Assembly: GCA_964631235.1 (NCBI GenBank)
Contig: CAZVZX010000026.1
Coordinates: forward strand, 1-64,000
Direction: 5' to 3'
Length of the DNA stretch: 64,000 nt
Origin: JARKPK01 sp964631235
Lineage (GTDB): Bacteria > Planctomycetota > Planctomycetia > Pirellulales > Thermoguttaceae
Each line of letters opens with the position of its first letter. Position 1 is the stretch's first letter. Of this stretch, positions 25,372 through 35,852 are shown piece after piece. The notes under the pieces are model-generated. The model worked only from the letters and a program-made list of their open reading frames with translations. It searched no databases and was not told the origin of the DNA. The position numbers and the translations under genes are program-made.

Positions 25372-27567
25372 CTATCGATCCGCTGCCGCGGGCGAAACCG
25401 TTACCGCGGGCACCGCCGAGCTGCCCAACGCCTTTTCGGCCTCGGAAAAACCGAGCGTCTTCACGAGGAACGAAAGCTCGTCGGCCGCTTCTTCGATGCG
25501 CTTCGAGGTCGGCTTGCCGGCGCCGTGCCCGGCGCGGGTCGAAATGCGAATCAGCACCGGCTTGTCGCACGATTGGCATTCTTGCAGCCGGGCGGCGAAC
25601 TTGAAGCTGTGGCCCGGCACCACGCGGTCGTCGGTGTCGGCCGTGGTGACCAAGGTTGCCGGGTAGCACACGCCGGGCCGAAGATTGTGCAACGGCGAAT
25701 ACTTGTAGAGCGCGCGGAACTGTTCGGGATCGTCGGGCGAGCCGTAGTCGTCGATCCACAGCGCCCCTTCGGTGAACTTGTGGAAACGGAGCATATCCAT
25801 CACACCCACCGCCGGCAGGCAGGCGCCGAACAATTCCGGCCGCTGGGTCATCACCGCCCCGACGAGCAGCCCTCCGTTGCTTCCGCCCTGGACGGCCAGC
25901 TTCTCCGGTTTGGTGTAGCGCTCGGCGATGAGATACTCGGCCGCCGCGATGAAATCGTCGAACACGTTCTGCTTGTTCAGCTTGACGCCCGCCTGGTGCC
26001 ACGCTTCGCCGTATTCGCCGCCGCCGCGCAAATTGGGTTGGGCATAAACCCCGCCCATCTCCATCCATACCAAACGGTTCACCGAGAACACCGGCGGCAA
26101 CGAGATATTGAAACCGCCATAGCCGTAGAGCAACGTGGGCCGCGAACCGTCTCGGGGCAGATCCTTCTTGTGCGCGATGAACATCGGCACCCGCGTGCCG
26201 TCTTTGCTCTTGTAGAACACCTGGCTGACGGTGTAGCGGTCGGGATCGAACTTCACCTCGGGCTGCCGCCAGAGCCGCTGCGCGCCGGTAACGACATTGT
26301 AACGGTAGATCGTCGCCGGAGTGGCGAAGCTGACAAAGGCGAAAAAGGTTTCGGCGTCGTCGGCTCTGCCTTCAAAGCCGATGGCCGTGCCGATGCCCGG
26401 CATGGGCACCTCGCGCACGATTTGCCCCCCGAGCGTGTGAACGCGAACCAACGGCAGAACGTCTTTCATGTAGCGTGCGATCAAGCGATTGCCCACCAAT
26501 GAGACGTCGTCCAGCACCTCGTCGGTTTGCGGAATGACTTCGCGCCAATGCTCGCGCTGCGGCCGGCGCAGGTCGATGGCGATCACGCGGCGCCGCGGGG
26601 CGTCGAGGCTCGTCTTGAAAAACAGCTCCGGCCCGGCGTTGCCCGCAAAGGCGTATTCGTGCTCGAAGTCCGTTACCAAGTCGACGGCTTGGGCCAGCGG
26701 CTCTTCGAGGTCGCGGACGGCAATGCGGTAGCGGTCGTCCGTTCCAATGCCGATGGTGATCACCAGGTAGCGGCCGTCGTCGCTCACCGTGCCCGAGTAC
26801 CGCCAGTCGGGATGCTCCGGCCGATAGTACACCACCACGTCGTCGCTTTGGGCCGTGCCGATCCGGTGGTAGCAAAGCTGGTTATGATCGTTGGCCGCCT
26901 GGAACTCGGCGCCGGGCGGCGGGGCCGGATAGCGACTGTAGAAGAAGCCCTTGCCGTCGGTGGTCCAGGAAGGCGCCGAGAACTTCGTCCAGCGCAGCTC
27001 ATCGGCCAACGGCTTGCCGGTGGCCACTTCGATCACGTGAAACGTGGACCAATCCGAGCCGGCCTCCGAGCGGGTATAGGCGAGCAACCGGCCATCGCGG
27101 CTGACGGCCCATTCGCCCAGCGCAATCGTGCCATCGGGCGACCAAGCGTTCGGATCGATCAGCACGCGCGGCTGACCGTCGAGCCCATCGGCCACGTAAA
27201 GCACCGATTGGTTCTGGAGGCCATCGTTGCGCAGATAGAAGTATTTGCCGCCCTCTTTCGTCGGCAGCGAGTACCGCGGGAAGTTCCATAGCTCGGTCAA
27301 CCGGCGACGGATCGCCGGCCGCTCGGGAATCGATTCGAGGAAAGCGAAGGTGACTTTGTTTTGGGCCTCGACCCAAGCGGCAACCTCGGGCGACTGGCGG
27401 ATGTCGGCCTCGAGCCAGCGGTACGGGTCGGGCACCTTCACGCCGTGCAGCTCATCCACCTGATCGACGCGAGCCGTCTTCGGATACTCGATTCGCTCGG
27501 CGCACAAGGCCGGCGCCGCCCATCCCCAGCAACCGACGGCAGACAACACGAAAACGGCACGAATCAT
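25372..27567 (-). CDS. Exported prolyl oligopeptidase (S9A family)
   Basis: A 731-aa serine peptidase that cleaves short peptides after proline. A signal peptide (about 1-22) is followed by the S9A N-terminus VPDPYRWLEA, a seven-bladed propeller (about 80-430), and an alpha/beta-hydrolase domain with the nucleophile in QGGSNGGLL (about 567), the acid in DTDDRVVP and the histidine in RAGHGAGKP. YGYGGFNIS precedes the catalytic region. Length is normal for the family. AGGAGCGGGG precedes ATG 27567; the longer open frame to 27741 lacks a signal or homology. Location is probably periplasmic. Confidence 0.95.
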   Translation of the reverse strand: MIRAVFVLSAVGCWGWAAPALCAERIEYPKTARVDQVDELHGVKVPDPYRWLEADIRQSPEVAAWVEAQNKVTFAFLESIPERPAIRRRLTELWNFPRYSLPTKEGGKYFYLRNDGLQNQSVLYVADGLDGQPRVLIDPNAWSPDGTIALGEWAVSRDGRLLAYTRSEAGSDWSTFHVIEVATGKPLADELRWTKFSAPSWTTDGKGFFYSRYPAPPPGAEFQAANDHNQLCYHRIGTAQSDDVVVYYRPEHPDWRYSGTVSDDGRYLVITIGIGTDDRYRIAVRDLEEPLAQAVDLVTDFEHEYAFAGNAGPELFFKTSLDAPRRRVIAIDLRRPQREHWREVIPQTDEVLDDVSLVGNRLIARYMKDVLPLVRVHTLGGQIVREVPMPGIGTAIGFEGRADDAETFFAFVSFATPATIYRYNVVTGAQRLWRQPEVKFDPDRYTVSQVFYKSKDGTRVPMFIAHKKDLPRDGSRPTLLYGYGGFNISLPPVFSVNRLVWMEMGGVYAQPNLRGGGEYGEAWHQAGVKLNKQNVFDDFIAAAEYLIAERYTKPEKLAVQGGSNGGLLVGAVMTQRPELFGACLPAVGVMDMLRFHKFTEGALWIDDYGSPDDPEQFRALYKYSPLHNLRPGVCYPATLVTTADTDDRVVPGHSFKFAARLQECQSCDKPVLIRISTRAGHGAGKPTSKRIEEAADELSFLVKTLGFSEAEKALGSSAVPAVTVSPAAADR

Positions 27568-27899
27568 AGACCCCGCTCCTGAAATAAACGCAGTGCGCAC
27601 ACGGCCGACGATCGAAATCAAACGCGCGAAATCGGTCCGCGGCGTTGTATCGGTTTCTTCCGCAGGCCGCCCTTTCTGTGTCGGGGCATTCGACCTCGCC
27701 TGACGAATGCCCTTATTGAGCAATATATGGTGCAAGGGCAAACCATGCCATTGCCGGGAGCGGCATTTCCGGGCCGACGTAAAGAGATGCCAGAAATGCC
27801 GCAGTCGTTCTCCAGCCCGTTGTGCAGCCCGGTTTCGGCGACCGCCGCACGAGAAGTTCTCGGGAAGAACGCAAGGTCGCGAGACTCAAAACGAATTCT
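27568..27899. other. Intergenic region, 332 bp
   Basis: Spacer between the CBM9-like gene stop and the prolyl oligopeptidase start, both on the minus strand. It should hold the promoter of the peptidase gene. No gene seen. Confidence 0.35.
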
Positions 27900-28613
27900 T
27901 CAGCGGGTTCTTACTGGGTTGGATGTTTCCGGCGGCAAAAGCTCGAGCGTGCCCCACAGGCTCGGATCAGTTCGAAAAGGCAGCGGCGAAGCGTTCGAAA
28001 AGGTTTGCTCGCCCCATGCATGACGGCGCACCGAATAATTGAACCCCAAGCGGGGATGCTCGACCGGATCGTAGCCCGTCATTGCCGCGGCCGGAATGAA
28101 CCCATCGATCCGAAGGCGATCGGACTCGAACGCCAGCAGCGCGCAAAGCAGCGCCCCGTCGATTTCTTTCGGTTTGCCGCGTGCGTTGGGGATGGGCGCC
28201 ACCGAGGCAGCGACCTTTCGCGCGCTGATCGAAAAAAAGAAGTGATGACAATAGCGCGTTGCACGATGCACATCGTGAACGTCGCGGGTGTCGATCCACA
28301 AATCGATTCCCTCGCTGTTTTCGGAACTCCGCGGTTGCCGAACGGAAAGCGATCCGCCAAGCTCCATCCCTACCGAAAACAGCAGCCCGTGCTCGTTCCA
28401 GCCCATGCGGAAGTCGGCAAAGCCGTGCTTGCCGGCATCGAGCGAATGCAGATCGGGTAGCCGATATTCCGGCGGAAGGTCGATTCCATCGCGCGACCAC
28501 CGGCGGGGGGCATAGCGGCACGCGGCCGCAAAGCGAAACAGCAGCCGTGCGGGCAGCTTCAAATCGTCCGACGACGGCGATTCGTTCGATCTAATTGTGA
28601 TTTCGGGTCGCAT
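27900..28613 (-). CDS. CBM9/DOMON-like domain protein
   Basis: A 237-aa protein with no signal peptide. The middle resembles the CBM9/DOMON-like sandwich: DFRMGWNEHGLLFSVGM, then EGIDLWIDTRDVHDVHRAT and RYCHHFFF. The tail reads MTGYDPVEHPRLGFNYSV, typical of this group, which I associate with planctomycete genomes. Ligand unknown. The start ATG at 28613 overlaps the 3' end of the tandem uvrA by 23 bp, so it is probably translated from the same mRNA. A functional link to DNA repair is not obvious. Confidence 0.85.
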   Translation of the reverse strand: MRPEITIRSNESPSSDDLKLPARLLFRFAAACRYAPRRWSRDGIDLPPEYRLPDLHSLDAGKHGFADFRMGWNEHGLLFSVGMELGGSLSVRQPRSSENSEGIDLWIDTRDVHDVHRATRYCHHFFFSISARKVAASVAPIPNARGKPKEIDGALLCALLAFESDRLRIDGFIPAAAMTGYDPVEHPRLGFNYSVRRHAWGEQTFSNASPLPFRTDPSLWGTLELLPPETSNPVRTR

Positions 28614-31600
28614 CGGCGTGGGATTTAATCAATAAGATCAGTTGTGGATCGTTCACTTCGGCCACTTCGCGCAGTTCAAAACGCAGAGTGTCTTCCGCGG
28701 GGGCTTGTTCCAATTCGCTGCGGCACTTCAACTCGCTGAGTCGGCCGAGCGTGGCGATGCCTTTCGGGCCCTTGAGATGCAAGTGGACGGCATCGACGCG
28801 TTTGGTGTACACCACTGCCCAAGGCGCAGCGCGGCCGGGCAAGTGAATGCGAACCGACGCTTTGTCTTCCCACGTCGTTCGGCCGTCTTTCGCCGCGAGC
28901 GTTAGGTTGTCGATCAACTGCTCCAGCACTTCGGGCGGCCATTGGACCCTTCGGCCCAAGGGGAATCCGCGGCGCGCCAGATGCCATTTGCGGCCGAGCT
29001 GTTTCCAGGGTTCGACGGTGGCCGGCGACTCCTCGCGCCGCTGACCGATGCGGCGGAACCCTTCGACCGCCTCGTCGATAAACCGCCAGAACTCCGGCCG
29101 GTCGATCTCGGCAAAGCTGTACACCCGCAATTCGATCTCTTGCCAAAGACGCTGCGAGTTCCGCACCCGAGTCCGCGACTCGATGCCGTAGATCGGCAGT
29201 TCATCGATTTCGTTCAGCGGCCGCAAATTCAAACGCTCCACCAGCTCGTCGCGACGAAACGTACCTCGGGCGGTGCGGAATCGCAGCTTCAACAACCAGC
29301 GATCTCCCGTCAACGCCCGACAGAACCAAACATCCGATCGCTGAGCGGAACACACCTCGACGGCATAGGGCATTTCCCAGTCGGGCGGCGCGAACAGATC
29401 GGAATGCTCGGCCAGTCGATCGATGACGACTTTCAGGGCACGCGCATCCCACACGCACGGTTGCCCGCCACGGCTGCGATGTTCGACCAGGTGCCAGCGA
29501 CGGCCGTCCGCCTTCCAAGGCAATTCGACACTGCGTCCAACGTCCTCCACTTCCAAGTCGCCGGGACGGGGGGCGTCGTAGCGGTTCGGGTCGAATGCCT
29601 TCCGCGGTGCGTAGGGGCCGGCTTCGAGCACCGGGGCCAACGCCTCGCCTGTGTATGAACGCAAACGAACGACTTCCTGCGTTGGGCGGAGCTGCGATCC
29701 GGGCTGAGCCGCTCGACGCTCAACCGTCGTCGGGGACGCGGCGTTGCCGGTGTTGCCGTCGCCCTGCGGAATCGTCGCCCCAGCGGCCTCGGCATCGGTT
29801 GGTGTTCTCGCTTTTTTGCGGGAAGTCGCTTGTTTGCGCTCGGCGCGGGCATAGGCTGCCAGTTCTTCCGGCGTACCCTCGAAGACGATTCGGCCGCCCG
29901 CCTCGCCGGCTTCCGGCCCCAGATCGATCACCCAATCGGCCGACTTGATGACATCGAGGTTATGCTCAACGACGATCACCGTGTTGCCCAGGTCCACGAG
30001 ACGATGCAGCACTTCGAGGAGTTTCGCCAAATCGTCGAAATGCAGACCGGTGGTCGGTTCATCGAGCAAATAGAGCGTACGTCCGGTATCGGGCCGAGCG
30101 AGTTCGGCAGCCAATTTGACTCGCTGAGCCTCGCCGCCGGAAAGGGTGGCGGCCGACTGCCCCAGCGGCAAGTAATCGAGCCCGACATCGCAAAGCATCT
30201 GGAGAATGCGGCGGATTCTCGGGAAATTCTCGAAGTGCCGCAGCGCCTCGGCGCACGACATTTCGAGCACATCGGCGATCGACTTTCCGCGATAGGTGAT
30301 TGCCAGCATTTCGGGCATATAGCGGCGCCCGTTGCACGCGTCGCACTCGACCCAGACGTCGGGCAAAAAGTGCATTTCGATGCAGAGCCGCCCGTTGCCC
30401 TCGCATTTTTCGCAGCGCCCGCCCGGTATGTTGAAGCTGAACCGCCGCGCCGAGTACCCGCGGAGCCGCGACTCGGGCAACTCGGCGTACAGCGTGCGAA
30501 TCAGATCGAATACGCCGGTGAACGTGGCGGCATTGCTCGCCGGAGTTTGGCCCAACGGCTGTTGATCGACGCGGATGACCTTGTTGATGTGCTTCCAGCC
30601 GGCAATCGCCGCATGTTTTCCCGGAAAAGTCTCGGCCCGATGCAGGCGGCGCGCGGCGGCCGCGTAGAGCACATCGTCAACCAGCGAGCTTTTTCCCGAG
30701 CCGCTCGGCCCGGTGACCACGATCAATCTTCCCAGCGGAAAGCGCGCGTCGATCCGCTTAAGATTGTTGTGCTCCGCGCCGAGCACCGAAAGCCACTGCA
30801 CCCCGCCCTTTTCGCCGCGAACGGGCCGCCGATTCGAGGGCACCGGTATCGCTTTGCGACGATTCAGGTACGGGCCGGTGATCGAATCGTCCTGGCCGCC
30901 CAGTTCATCGGGCTTTCCCCGGGCCACGATCTGACCGCCCAAACGCCCCGCGCCCGGCCCGAAATCGAGCACATGGTCGGCGGCGGCAATCACCTCGCGG
31001 TCGTGCTCGACCAGCAACAGCGTGTTTCCCAAATCGCGCAGCCTTTTCAGCGCGGCGATGAGCCGGGCATTGTCGCGCGGATGCAGCCCGACGGTCGGCT
31101 CGTCGAGCACATAAAGCACGCCGCATAGCCCGCTGCCGATCTGCGCCGCCAAACGGATGCGTTGCATTTCGCCGCCCGAAAGCGTGGGGGCGGGCCGGGC
31201 GAGCGATAGGTACTCGAGACCAACATCGACGAGGAATTGCGTTCGATCGATGATTTCGCGGAGCGACTCGCCGGCAATTTGCCGCTGTCGTTCGGTCAGC
31301 GCGAAGCTGCGCCAAACATCGAGAAAGCGCCCCAGCGGCATGCGCGTGTATTCATCGATCGTCCGTCCCTCGAAGCGGACGGACGCCGCGTCCGACCGCA
31401 GCCGACTGCCGCCGCAAAGGGTGCATTCCGCCTCGGCCACCAGCGATCGGGTGGCGGCGCGAAGGAGAACCGACAGCCGACCGCCCTCTTCCAGTGCGGA
31501 GTAAATCCCCTTGTACTGAAAGCGCAGCGGACCGGACGGCAACTGTTCCGAATCGTGAACCTCGAACCACCGATCGCCGGTGCCGTGAAAGATCATCCGA

Positions 31601-34600
31601 CGGTGAACGGAACCGAGCTGTTCGAAGGGCACATCCATCGGCACGCCGACGGCGGAGCACCATGTCGAAAGCATTCGTTGCGCCAAAGGCAACGACGGTG
31701 CCGGCCACGGGATTAGCGCACCTTGGGCCAGGGTGGCCGAGGGATTGCGTACCAGTGTTCTCGGGTCGGCCCCGCGCTGAACGCCTAATCCTTCACAGCC
31801 CGGGCACCAGCCGAGCGGGGTATTGAAGGAGAAATGGTGCGGCTGCAACGGCTCGAAGCTCCGTCCGCACTTCGGGCACGCGCACTGACGGCTATGAGTC
31901 TCCAGGGGCCATTGCTCTTCGGGCTCGTCGGGGCGGGCCTCGGCAGCCATCAGCACGCCCTTGCCCAACGAAAGCGCGGTTTCAACGCTGCCGGCAATTC
32001 GGGTCGCGGCATCGGGCCGAACCGTGACCCGATCGACGACCACGGCCGTTTCGTGCCGACGCCGACGATCGATCTCCGGCGGGGCTTCGAGCAGGTAGGT
32101 CCGCCCGTCCACGCGCACGCGCACATAACCGGCGGCCCGCAACTCTTCCCATTTCGCCCGATAGCTTTCGCCCGGGCCCAGCACGATCGGCGCCAGCAGG
32201 TGCAGTGCGGTTCCTTCGGGCCGCGCCAACAGTTTTGCGACGATCTCGTCGGTGGTTTGCGACGCGATGGGCACATTGCAATCCGGACAATAGGCTTGCC
32301 CCAGCCGCGCGAAGACGATGCGCAAGTAGTCGTACACCTCGGTGATCGTGCCCACCGTGCTTCGCGGCGAATGCCCCAAATGTTTCTGTTCGATCGCGAC
32401 GGCCGGCGACAATCCCTCGATGTGTTCAACGAGCGGCTTGGGCATCTGGCCGACGAACTGGCGCGCATAGGCGCTTAGGCTTTCCACGTAGCGGCGCTGC
32501 CCCTCGGCGTAAATCGTATCCATCGCCAACGAGGTTTTGCCCGACCCGCTCGGCCCGCAGCAAACCGTCATCCGATCGCGCGGAATCACGGCATCGACAT
32601 GCTTGAGGTTGTGTTGATGGGCGCCGCGAACCACGATGGCATTGGTCGCATTTGCCCCGATGGCAGGTTCACGCGACCGATCGCCGTCCGAAGCATCGTG
32701 CGAAGCATCGTGCGAAACGCCGGCCGCGGGGATGCGACCGTGATCGCCTTCGAGAACGCTGCGCAGCGCCTGGCCCGTGTGCGAATGCTCGCAGCGGGCG
32801 ACCTCTTCCGGCGTGCCGCACGCCACCACCAGCCCGCCGCCGCTGCCGCCCTCGGGCCCCAAATCGATGATCCAGTCGGCCGTTTTGATCACTTCGAGAT
32901 TGTGTTCGACGACGATGACCGTGTTGCCTGTTTCGACAAAGCCGTGCAACACCTTCAGCAGCATTTCGATGTCGGCGAAGTGCAGTCCGGTCGTCGGTTC
33001 GTCGAGCAAATAGAGCGTTCGGCCCGTGCTCCGTTTGACCAACTCGCGGGCCAGTTTGATGCGCTGCGCTTCGCCGCCCGAAAGCGTGGGCGATGCTTGT
33101 CCCAGTTTGAGATAATCGAGGCCGACATCGTGCAGCGTTTGCAGCATGCGTTCGATGCGGGGGATGTTTTCGAAGTGCTTCAGCGCCTCCTGCACGTCCA
33201 TGTCGAGCACATCGGCGATTGATTTGCCCTTGAAGCGAACCTGCAACGTCTCGTGGTTGAACCGCCGGCCGCCGCAGGCCGCGCATTGCACCCAGATGTC
33301 GGCCAGAAAATCCATGTCGAGCTTTACAGCCCCGTGGCCTTCGCACGCCTCGCATCGGCCGCCGGCGACGTTGAAACTGAAGCGGCCCGCCTGAAAGCCT
33401 CGGGCCTTCGCTTCGGGCAAACTGCAGAACAGCGAGCGAATATGGTCGAAGAGCTTGATATACGTGGCCGGATTGCTTCGCGGAGTTCGGCCGATGGGCG
33501 ATTGGTCGATATCGATCATCTTGTCGAGGTGCTCGAGCCCCTCGATCGCCCGATGCGCGCCGGGACGGCCCGCGCCGCCGTTGAGCTCTCGATTCAGCGC
33601 CTCGGCCAGGATGTCGCGGACCAGCGAACTCTTGCCTGACCCGCTGACGCCGGTAACACACACGAACAAGCCCAGCGGGAACTCGACGTCGATGCCGCGG
33701 AGGTTGTTGTGCGTGGCTTCACGAACAATCAACCGCGCCGCACCGGCCGGCCGCCGCTGTTGCGGCACGCGAATCGCCCGTCGCCCGCACAGAAACTGCC
33801 CCGTAACGCTCTCTTGCGTTTCCATCACCTTCGACAACGGGCCGGCCGCCACCACATTTCCGCCGCGCACGCCGGGCCCCGGGCCGAAATCGACGATGTG
33901 ATCGGCCGTCCGCATCGTGTCTTCGTCGTGTTCGACCACGACCACCGTATTGCCCTGATCGCGGAGCCGCGTTAGCGTGTTGAGCAAGCGCACATTGTCT
34001 CTCGGATGCAATCCGATCGATGGCTCATCGAGGATGTAGAGCACGCCGCACAGCCCGCACCCCACTTGCCCGGCCAGTCGAATACGCTGCATTTCGCCGC
34101 CCGAAAGCGTCGGCGCCGCCCGATCAAGCGAAAGATAGTCGAGGCCCACATCGGCCAGAAACCCGAGGCGGCCGCGAACCTCTTTGAGCAATTCGCCGGC
34201 AATCGCCTCTTTCAGCGGCGTTAGTTCCAACTGGCGAAAGAACTCGATGGCATCGCTCACCGGCAGTGCGCACACCTCGGGCAGCGAGCGCGCCGGCTTG
34301 TCGGCGAACTTCGGCGATGCCGTGGTCAGTGTTACCGCCATGGCTTGCCGATTGAGCCTGCTTCCGCCGCATTCCGGACAGGGAAGCAGCGACATGTATG
34401 GTTCGAAGTAGGCTTCCCGCAGCGTGCCGCGATAAAGGTGATAGCTTTGGAGAAGGCCGGGGATAATCCCCTCGAACTGTCCGCCAAATTTCTTTCCCAA
34501 CGGACCGGAGCGCCAAGTGAACGTGATATGCGCGTCGCCCGTGCCGTAAAGCAACGCTTGCTGGCAACGGGGATCGAGTTCCTCCCAAGCGGTTTCCAAC

Positions 34601-35664
34601 ACGCTGCCGGCGGGCAGGCCGTACAGCTTTTCCAAATACGCGGCCACTCCGCGAAAGCGGCATCGAGCCATCCGCCCGATATCGCGCCACGATCCCATCA
34701 GCGCAATGCACCCTTGCTGGATCGAGCGGCTCGGATCGGGAATCAACAGCCGCAAGTCGAACTGGTTCAATTCGCCCAGCCCCTGGCAGGCAGAGCACAT
34801 TCCGCGCGGACTATTGAAACTGAACAACTGCGGGCTGGGCGGATCGAAACTTACTTGGCAATGCGTGCAGCTATAATGGGCCGAAAAACGCATGTCTGCG
34901 GGCTTCGCTGCGCCCGAACGGCCCGTCTCGCCTCGGTCCGAGTCGTCGCCGACGGCGACAATCAGCTCGCCATTGCCCAACCGCAGGGCTGTCTCGACCG
35001 CCTCGATCAGCCGTCCCCGCACGTCGTCGTGAAGGATGAGCCGATCGACGACGACTTCGATGTCGTGCCGCATGTGCCGATCGAGCGGCACCGGCTCGTC
35101 GATTCGCACAATGCGGCCGTCGATTCGAGCGCGGGTGAACCCTTGCCGCGCAAGATCGGCCAACAGTTCGCGGAATTCGCCTCGCTGTCCGCGAGCCACC
35201 GGAGCGAGAATGACCGCCGCCGTGCCGCGCGGCAATGCGACGATCTGCCCGATAATCTGCTCCCGCGTTTGCGAGGTGATCGGACGGCCGCACGAAGGAC
35301 AATGGCCGTCGCCCGCGCGCGCGTACAACACGCGGAGGAAATCGAAGATCTCCGTCACCGTGCCCACGGTCGATCGCGGGTTCTGACCGCCGGTCTTCTG
35401 CGAAATCGAAATTGCGGGGCTTAGCCCGGTGATCAATTCCACATCGGGCTTCGGCATTTGCCCGAAAAAGTGCCGCGCGTGGCTCGAAAGGCTCTCGATG
35501 TAACGCCGCTGCCCCTCGGCATAAAGCGTATCGAACGCCAACGAGCTTTTGCCCGAACCGCTTACACCGGTAAAGCAGATCAGCCGATTCCGTGGCAAAT
35601 GCAAGTTGACGGCGCGGAGATTATGTTCGCGTGCGCCGCGAACGACGATTTCGCTCGACGCCAT
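28591..35664 (-). CDS. uvrA: Tandem double UvrA excinuclease with C-terminal duplicated domain
   Basis: A 2,357-aa protein, over twice normal UvrA (about 940 aa). Two complete UvrA units lie in tandem. Unit 1 spans about 1-985: Walker A GVSGSGKSSLAFDTLYAEG near 31, zinc pairs CTHC/CSAC, LSGGEMQRIRLAG near 519, DEPSIGLHPRDN, second Walker A near 671, CEAC/CAAC, LSGGEAQRIKLAR near 857. Unit 2 spans about 1010-2015: GPSGSGKTSLAMDTIYAEG near 1036, CPKC/CPGC, LSGGEMQRIRLAA near 1493, Walker A near 1650, CEKC/CDAC, LSGGEAQRVKLAA near 1840. All four ATPase sites and the UvrB-binding regions look intact. After a basic linker, about 300 extra residues contain two similar segments (RRWHLVEH..., RKWHLARR...). 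UvrA works as a dimer in nucleotide excision repair, so this may be a covalent dimer. ATG 35664 (MASSEIVVRGA) begins UvrA homology. Confidence 0.95.
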   Translation of the reverse strand: MASSEIVVRGAREHNLRAVNLHLPRNRLICFTGVSGSGKSSLAFDTLYAEGQRRYIESLSSHARHFFGQMPKPDVELITGLSPAISISQKTGGQNPRSTVGTVTEIFDFLRVLYARAGDGHCPSCGRPITSQTREQIIGQIVALPRGTAAVILAPVARGQRGEFRELLADLARQGFTRARIDGRIVRIDEPVPLDRHMRHDIEVVVDRLILHDDVRGRLIEAVETALRLGNGELIVAVGDDSDRGETGRSGAAKPADMRFSAHYSCTHCQVSFDPPSPQLFSFNSPRGMCSACQGLGELNQFDLRLLIPDPSRSIQQGCIALMGSWRDIGRMARCRFRGVAAYLEKLYGLPAGSVLETAWEELDPRCQQALLYGTGDAHITFTWRSGPLGKKFGGQFEGIIPGLLQSYHLYRGTLREAYFEPYMSLLPCPECGGSRLNRQAMAVTLTTASPKFADKPARSLPEVCALPVSDAIEFFRQLELTPLKEAIAGELLKEVRGRLGFLADVGLDYLSLDRAAPTLSGGEMQRIRLAGQVGCGLCGVLYILDEPSIGLHPRDNVRLLNTLTRLRDQGNTVVVVEHDEDTMRTADHIVDFGPGPGVRGGNVVAAGPLSKVMETQESVTGQFLCGRRAIRVPQQRRPAGAARLIVREATHNNLRGIDVEFPLGLFVCVTGVSGSGKSSLVRDILAEALNRELNGGAGRPGAHRAIEGLEHLDKMIDIDQSPIGRTPRSNPATYIKLFDHIRSLFCSLPEAKARGFQAGRFSFNVAGGRCEACEGHGAVKLDMDFLADIWVQCAACGGRRFNHETLQVRFKGKSIADVLDMDVQEALKHFENIPRIERMLQTLHDVGLDYLKLGQASPTLSGGEAQRIKLARELVKRSTGRTLYLLDEPTTGLHFADIEMLLKVLHGFVETGNTVIVVEHNLEVIKTADWIIDLGPEGGSGGGLVVACGTPEEVARCEHSHTGQALRSVLEGDHGRIPAAGVSHDASHDASDGDRSREPAIGANATNAIVVRGAHQHNLKHVDAVIPRDRMTVCCGPSGSGKTSLAMDTIYAEGQRRYVESLSAYARQFVGQMPKPLVEHIEGLSPAVAIEQKHLGHSPRSTVGTITEVYDYLRIVFARLGQAYCPDCNVPIASQTTDEIVAKLLARPEGTALHLLAPIVLGPGESYRAKWEELRAAGYVRVRVDGRTYLLEAPPEIDRRRRHETAVVVDRVTVRPDAATRIAGSVETALSLGKGVLMAAEARPDEPEEQWPLETHSRQCACPKCGRSFEPLQPHHFSFNTPLGWCPGCEGLGVQRGADPRTLVRNPSATLAQGALIPWPAPSLPLAQRMLSTWCSAVGVPMDVPFEQLGSVHRRMIFHGTGDRWFEVHDSEQLPSGPLRFQYKGIYSALEEGGRLSVLLRAATRSLVAEAECTLCGGSRLRSDAASVRFEGRTIDEYTRMPLGRFLDVWRSFALTERQRQIAGESLREIIDRTQFLVDVGLEYLSLARPAPTLSGGEMQRIRLAAQIGSGLCGVLYVLDEPTVGLHPRDNARLIAALKRLRDLGNTLLLVEHDREVIAAADHVLDFGPGAGRLGGQIVARGKPDELGGQDDSITGPYLNRRKAIPVPSNRRPVRGEKGGVQWLSVLGAEHNNLKRIDARFPLGRLIVVTGPSGSGKSSLVDDVLYAAAARRLHRAETFPGKHAAIAGWKHINKVIRVDQQPLGQTPASNAATFTGVFDLIRTLYAELPESRLRGYSARRFSFNIPGGRCEKCEGNGRLCIEMHFLPDVWVECDACNGRRYMPEMLAITYRGKSIADVLEMSCAEALRHFENFPRIRRILQMLCDVGLDYLPLGQSAATLSGGEAQRVKLAAELARPDTGRTLYLLDEPTTGLHFDDLAKLLEVLHRLVDLGNTVIVVEHNLDVIKSADWVIDLGPEAGEAGGRIVFEGTPEELAAYARAERKQATSRKKARTPTDAEAAGATIPQGDGNTGNAASPTTVERRAAQPGSQLRPTQEVVRLRSYTGEALAPVLEAGPYAPRKAFDPNRYDAPRPGDLEVEDVGRSVELPWKADGRRWHLVEHRSRGGQPCVWDARALKVVIDRLAEHSDLFAPPDWEMPYAVEVCSAQRSDVWFCRALTGDRWLLKLRFRTARGTFRRDELVERLNLRPLNEIDELPIYGIESRTRVRNSQRLWQEIELRVYSFAEIDRPEFWRFIDEAVEGFRRIGQRREESPATVEPWKQLGRKWHLARRGFPLGRRVQWPPEVLEQLIDNLTLAAKDGRTTWEDKASVRIHLPGRAAPWAVVYTKRVDAVHLHLKGPKGIATLGRLSELKCRSELEQAPAEDTLRFELREVAEVNDPQLILLIKSHADATRNHN

Positions 35665-35852
35665 TTGCTCCAACCAATCCTGAGAGAACGCGGGCCGCTC
35701 GTGCGTGCCGGCGATAATCGCAAAGAACGGTATTATAGAGGGCGACGGCCCGGCGGAGCAATGGTCTGAAAAGACGCCCAGGGAGAAAGCGGCACACACC
35801 CGCTTTCCCACTTGGACGCTTTCCCACCGGGACGATTGCCGCCGTTTGAGGC

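Noticed and set aside
25166..25666. Plus-strand frame starting with a glycine-zipper run
   Set aside because: Most of it lies antisense to the prolyl oligopeptidase; no conserved continuation after the repeat.
29830..31128. 432-codon plus-strand open frame inside uvrA
   Set aside because: Antisense to highly conserved UvrA sequence.
32685..32720. Short repeat of GAAGCATCGTGC in uvrA
   Set aside because: Two to three units in the linker joining the UvrA halves; a simple slippage repeat with no further structure.
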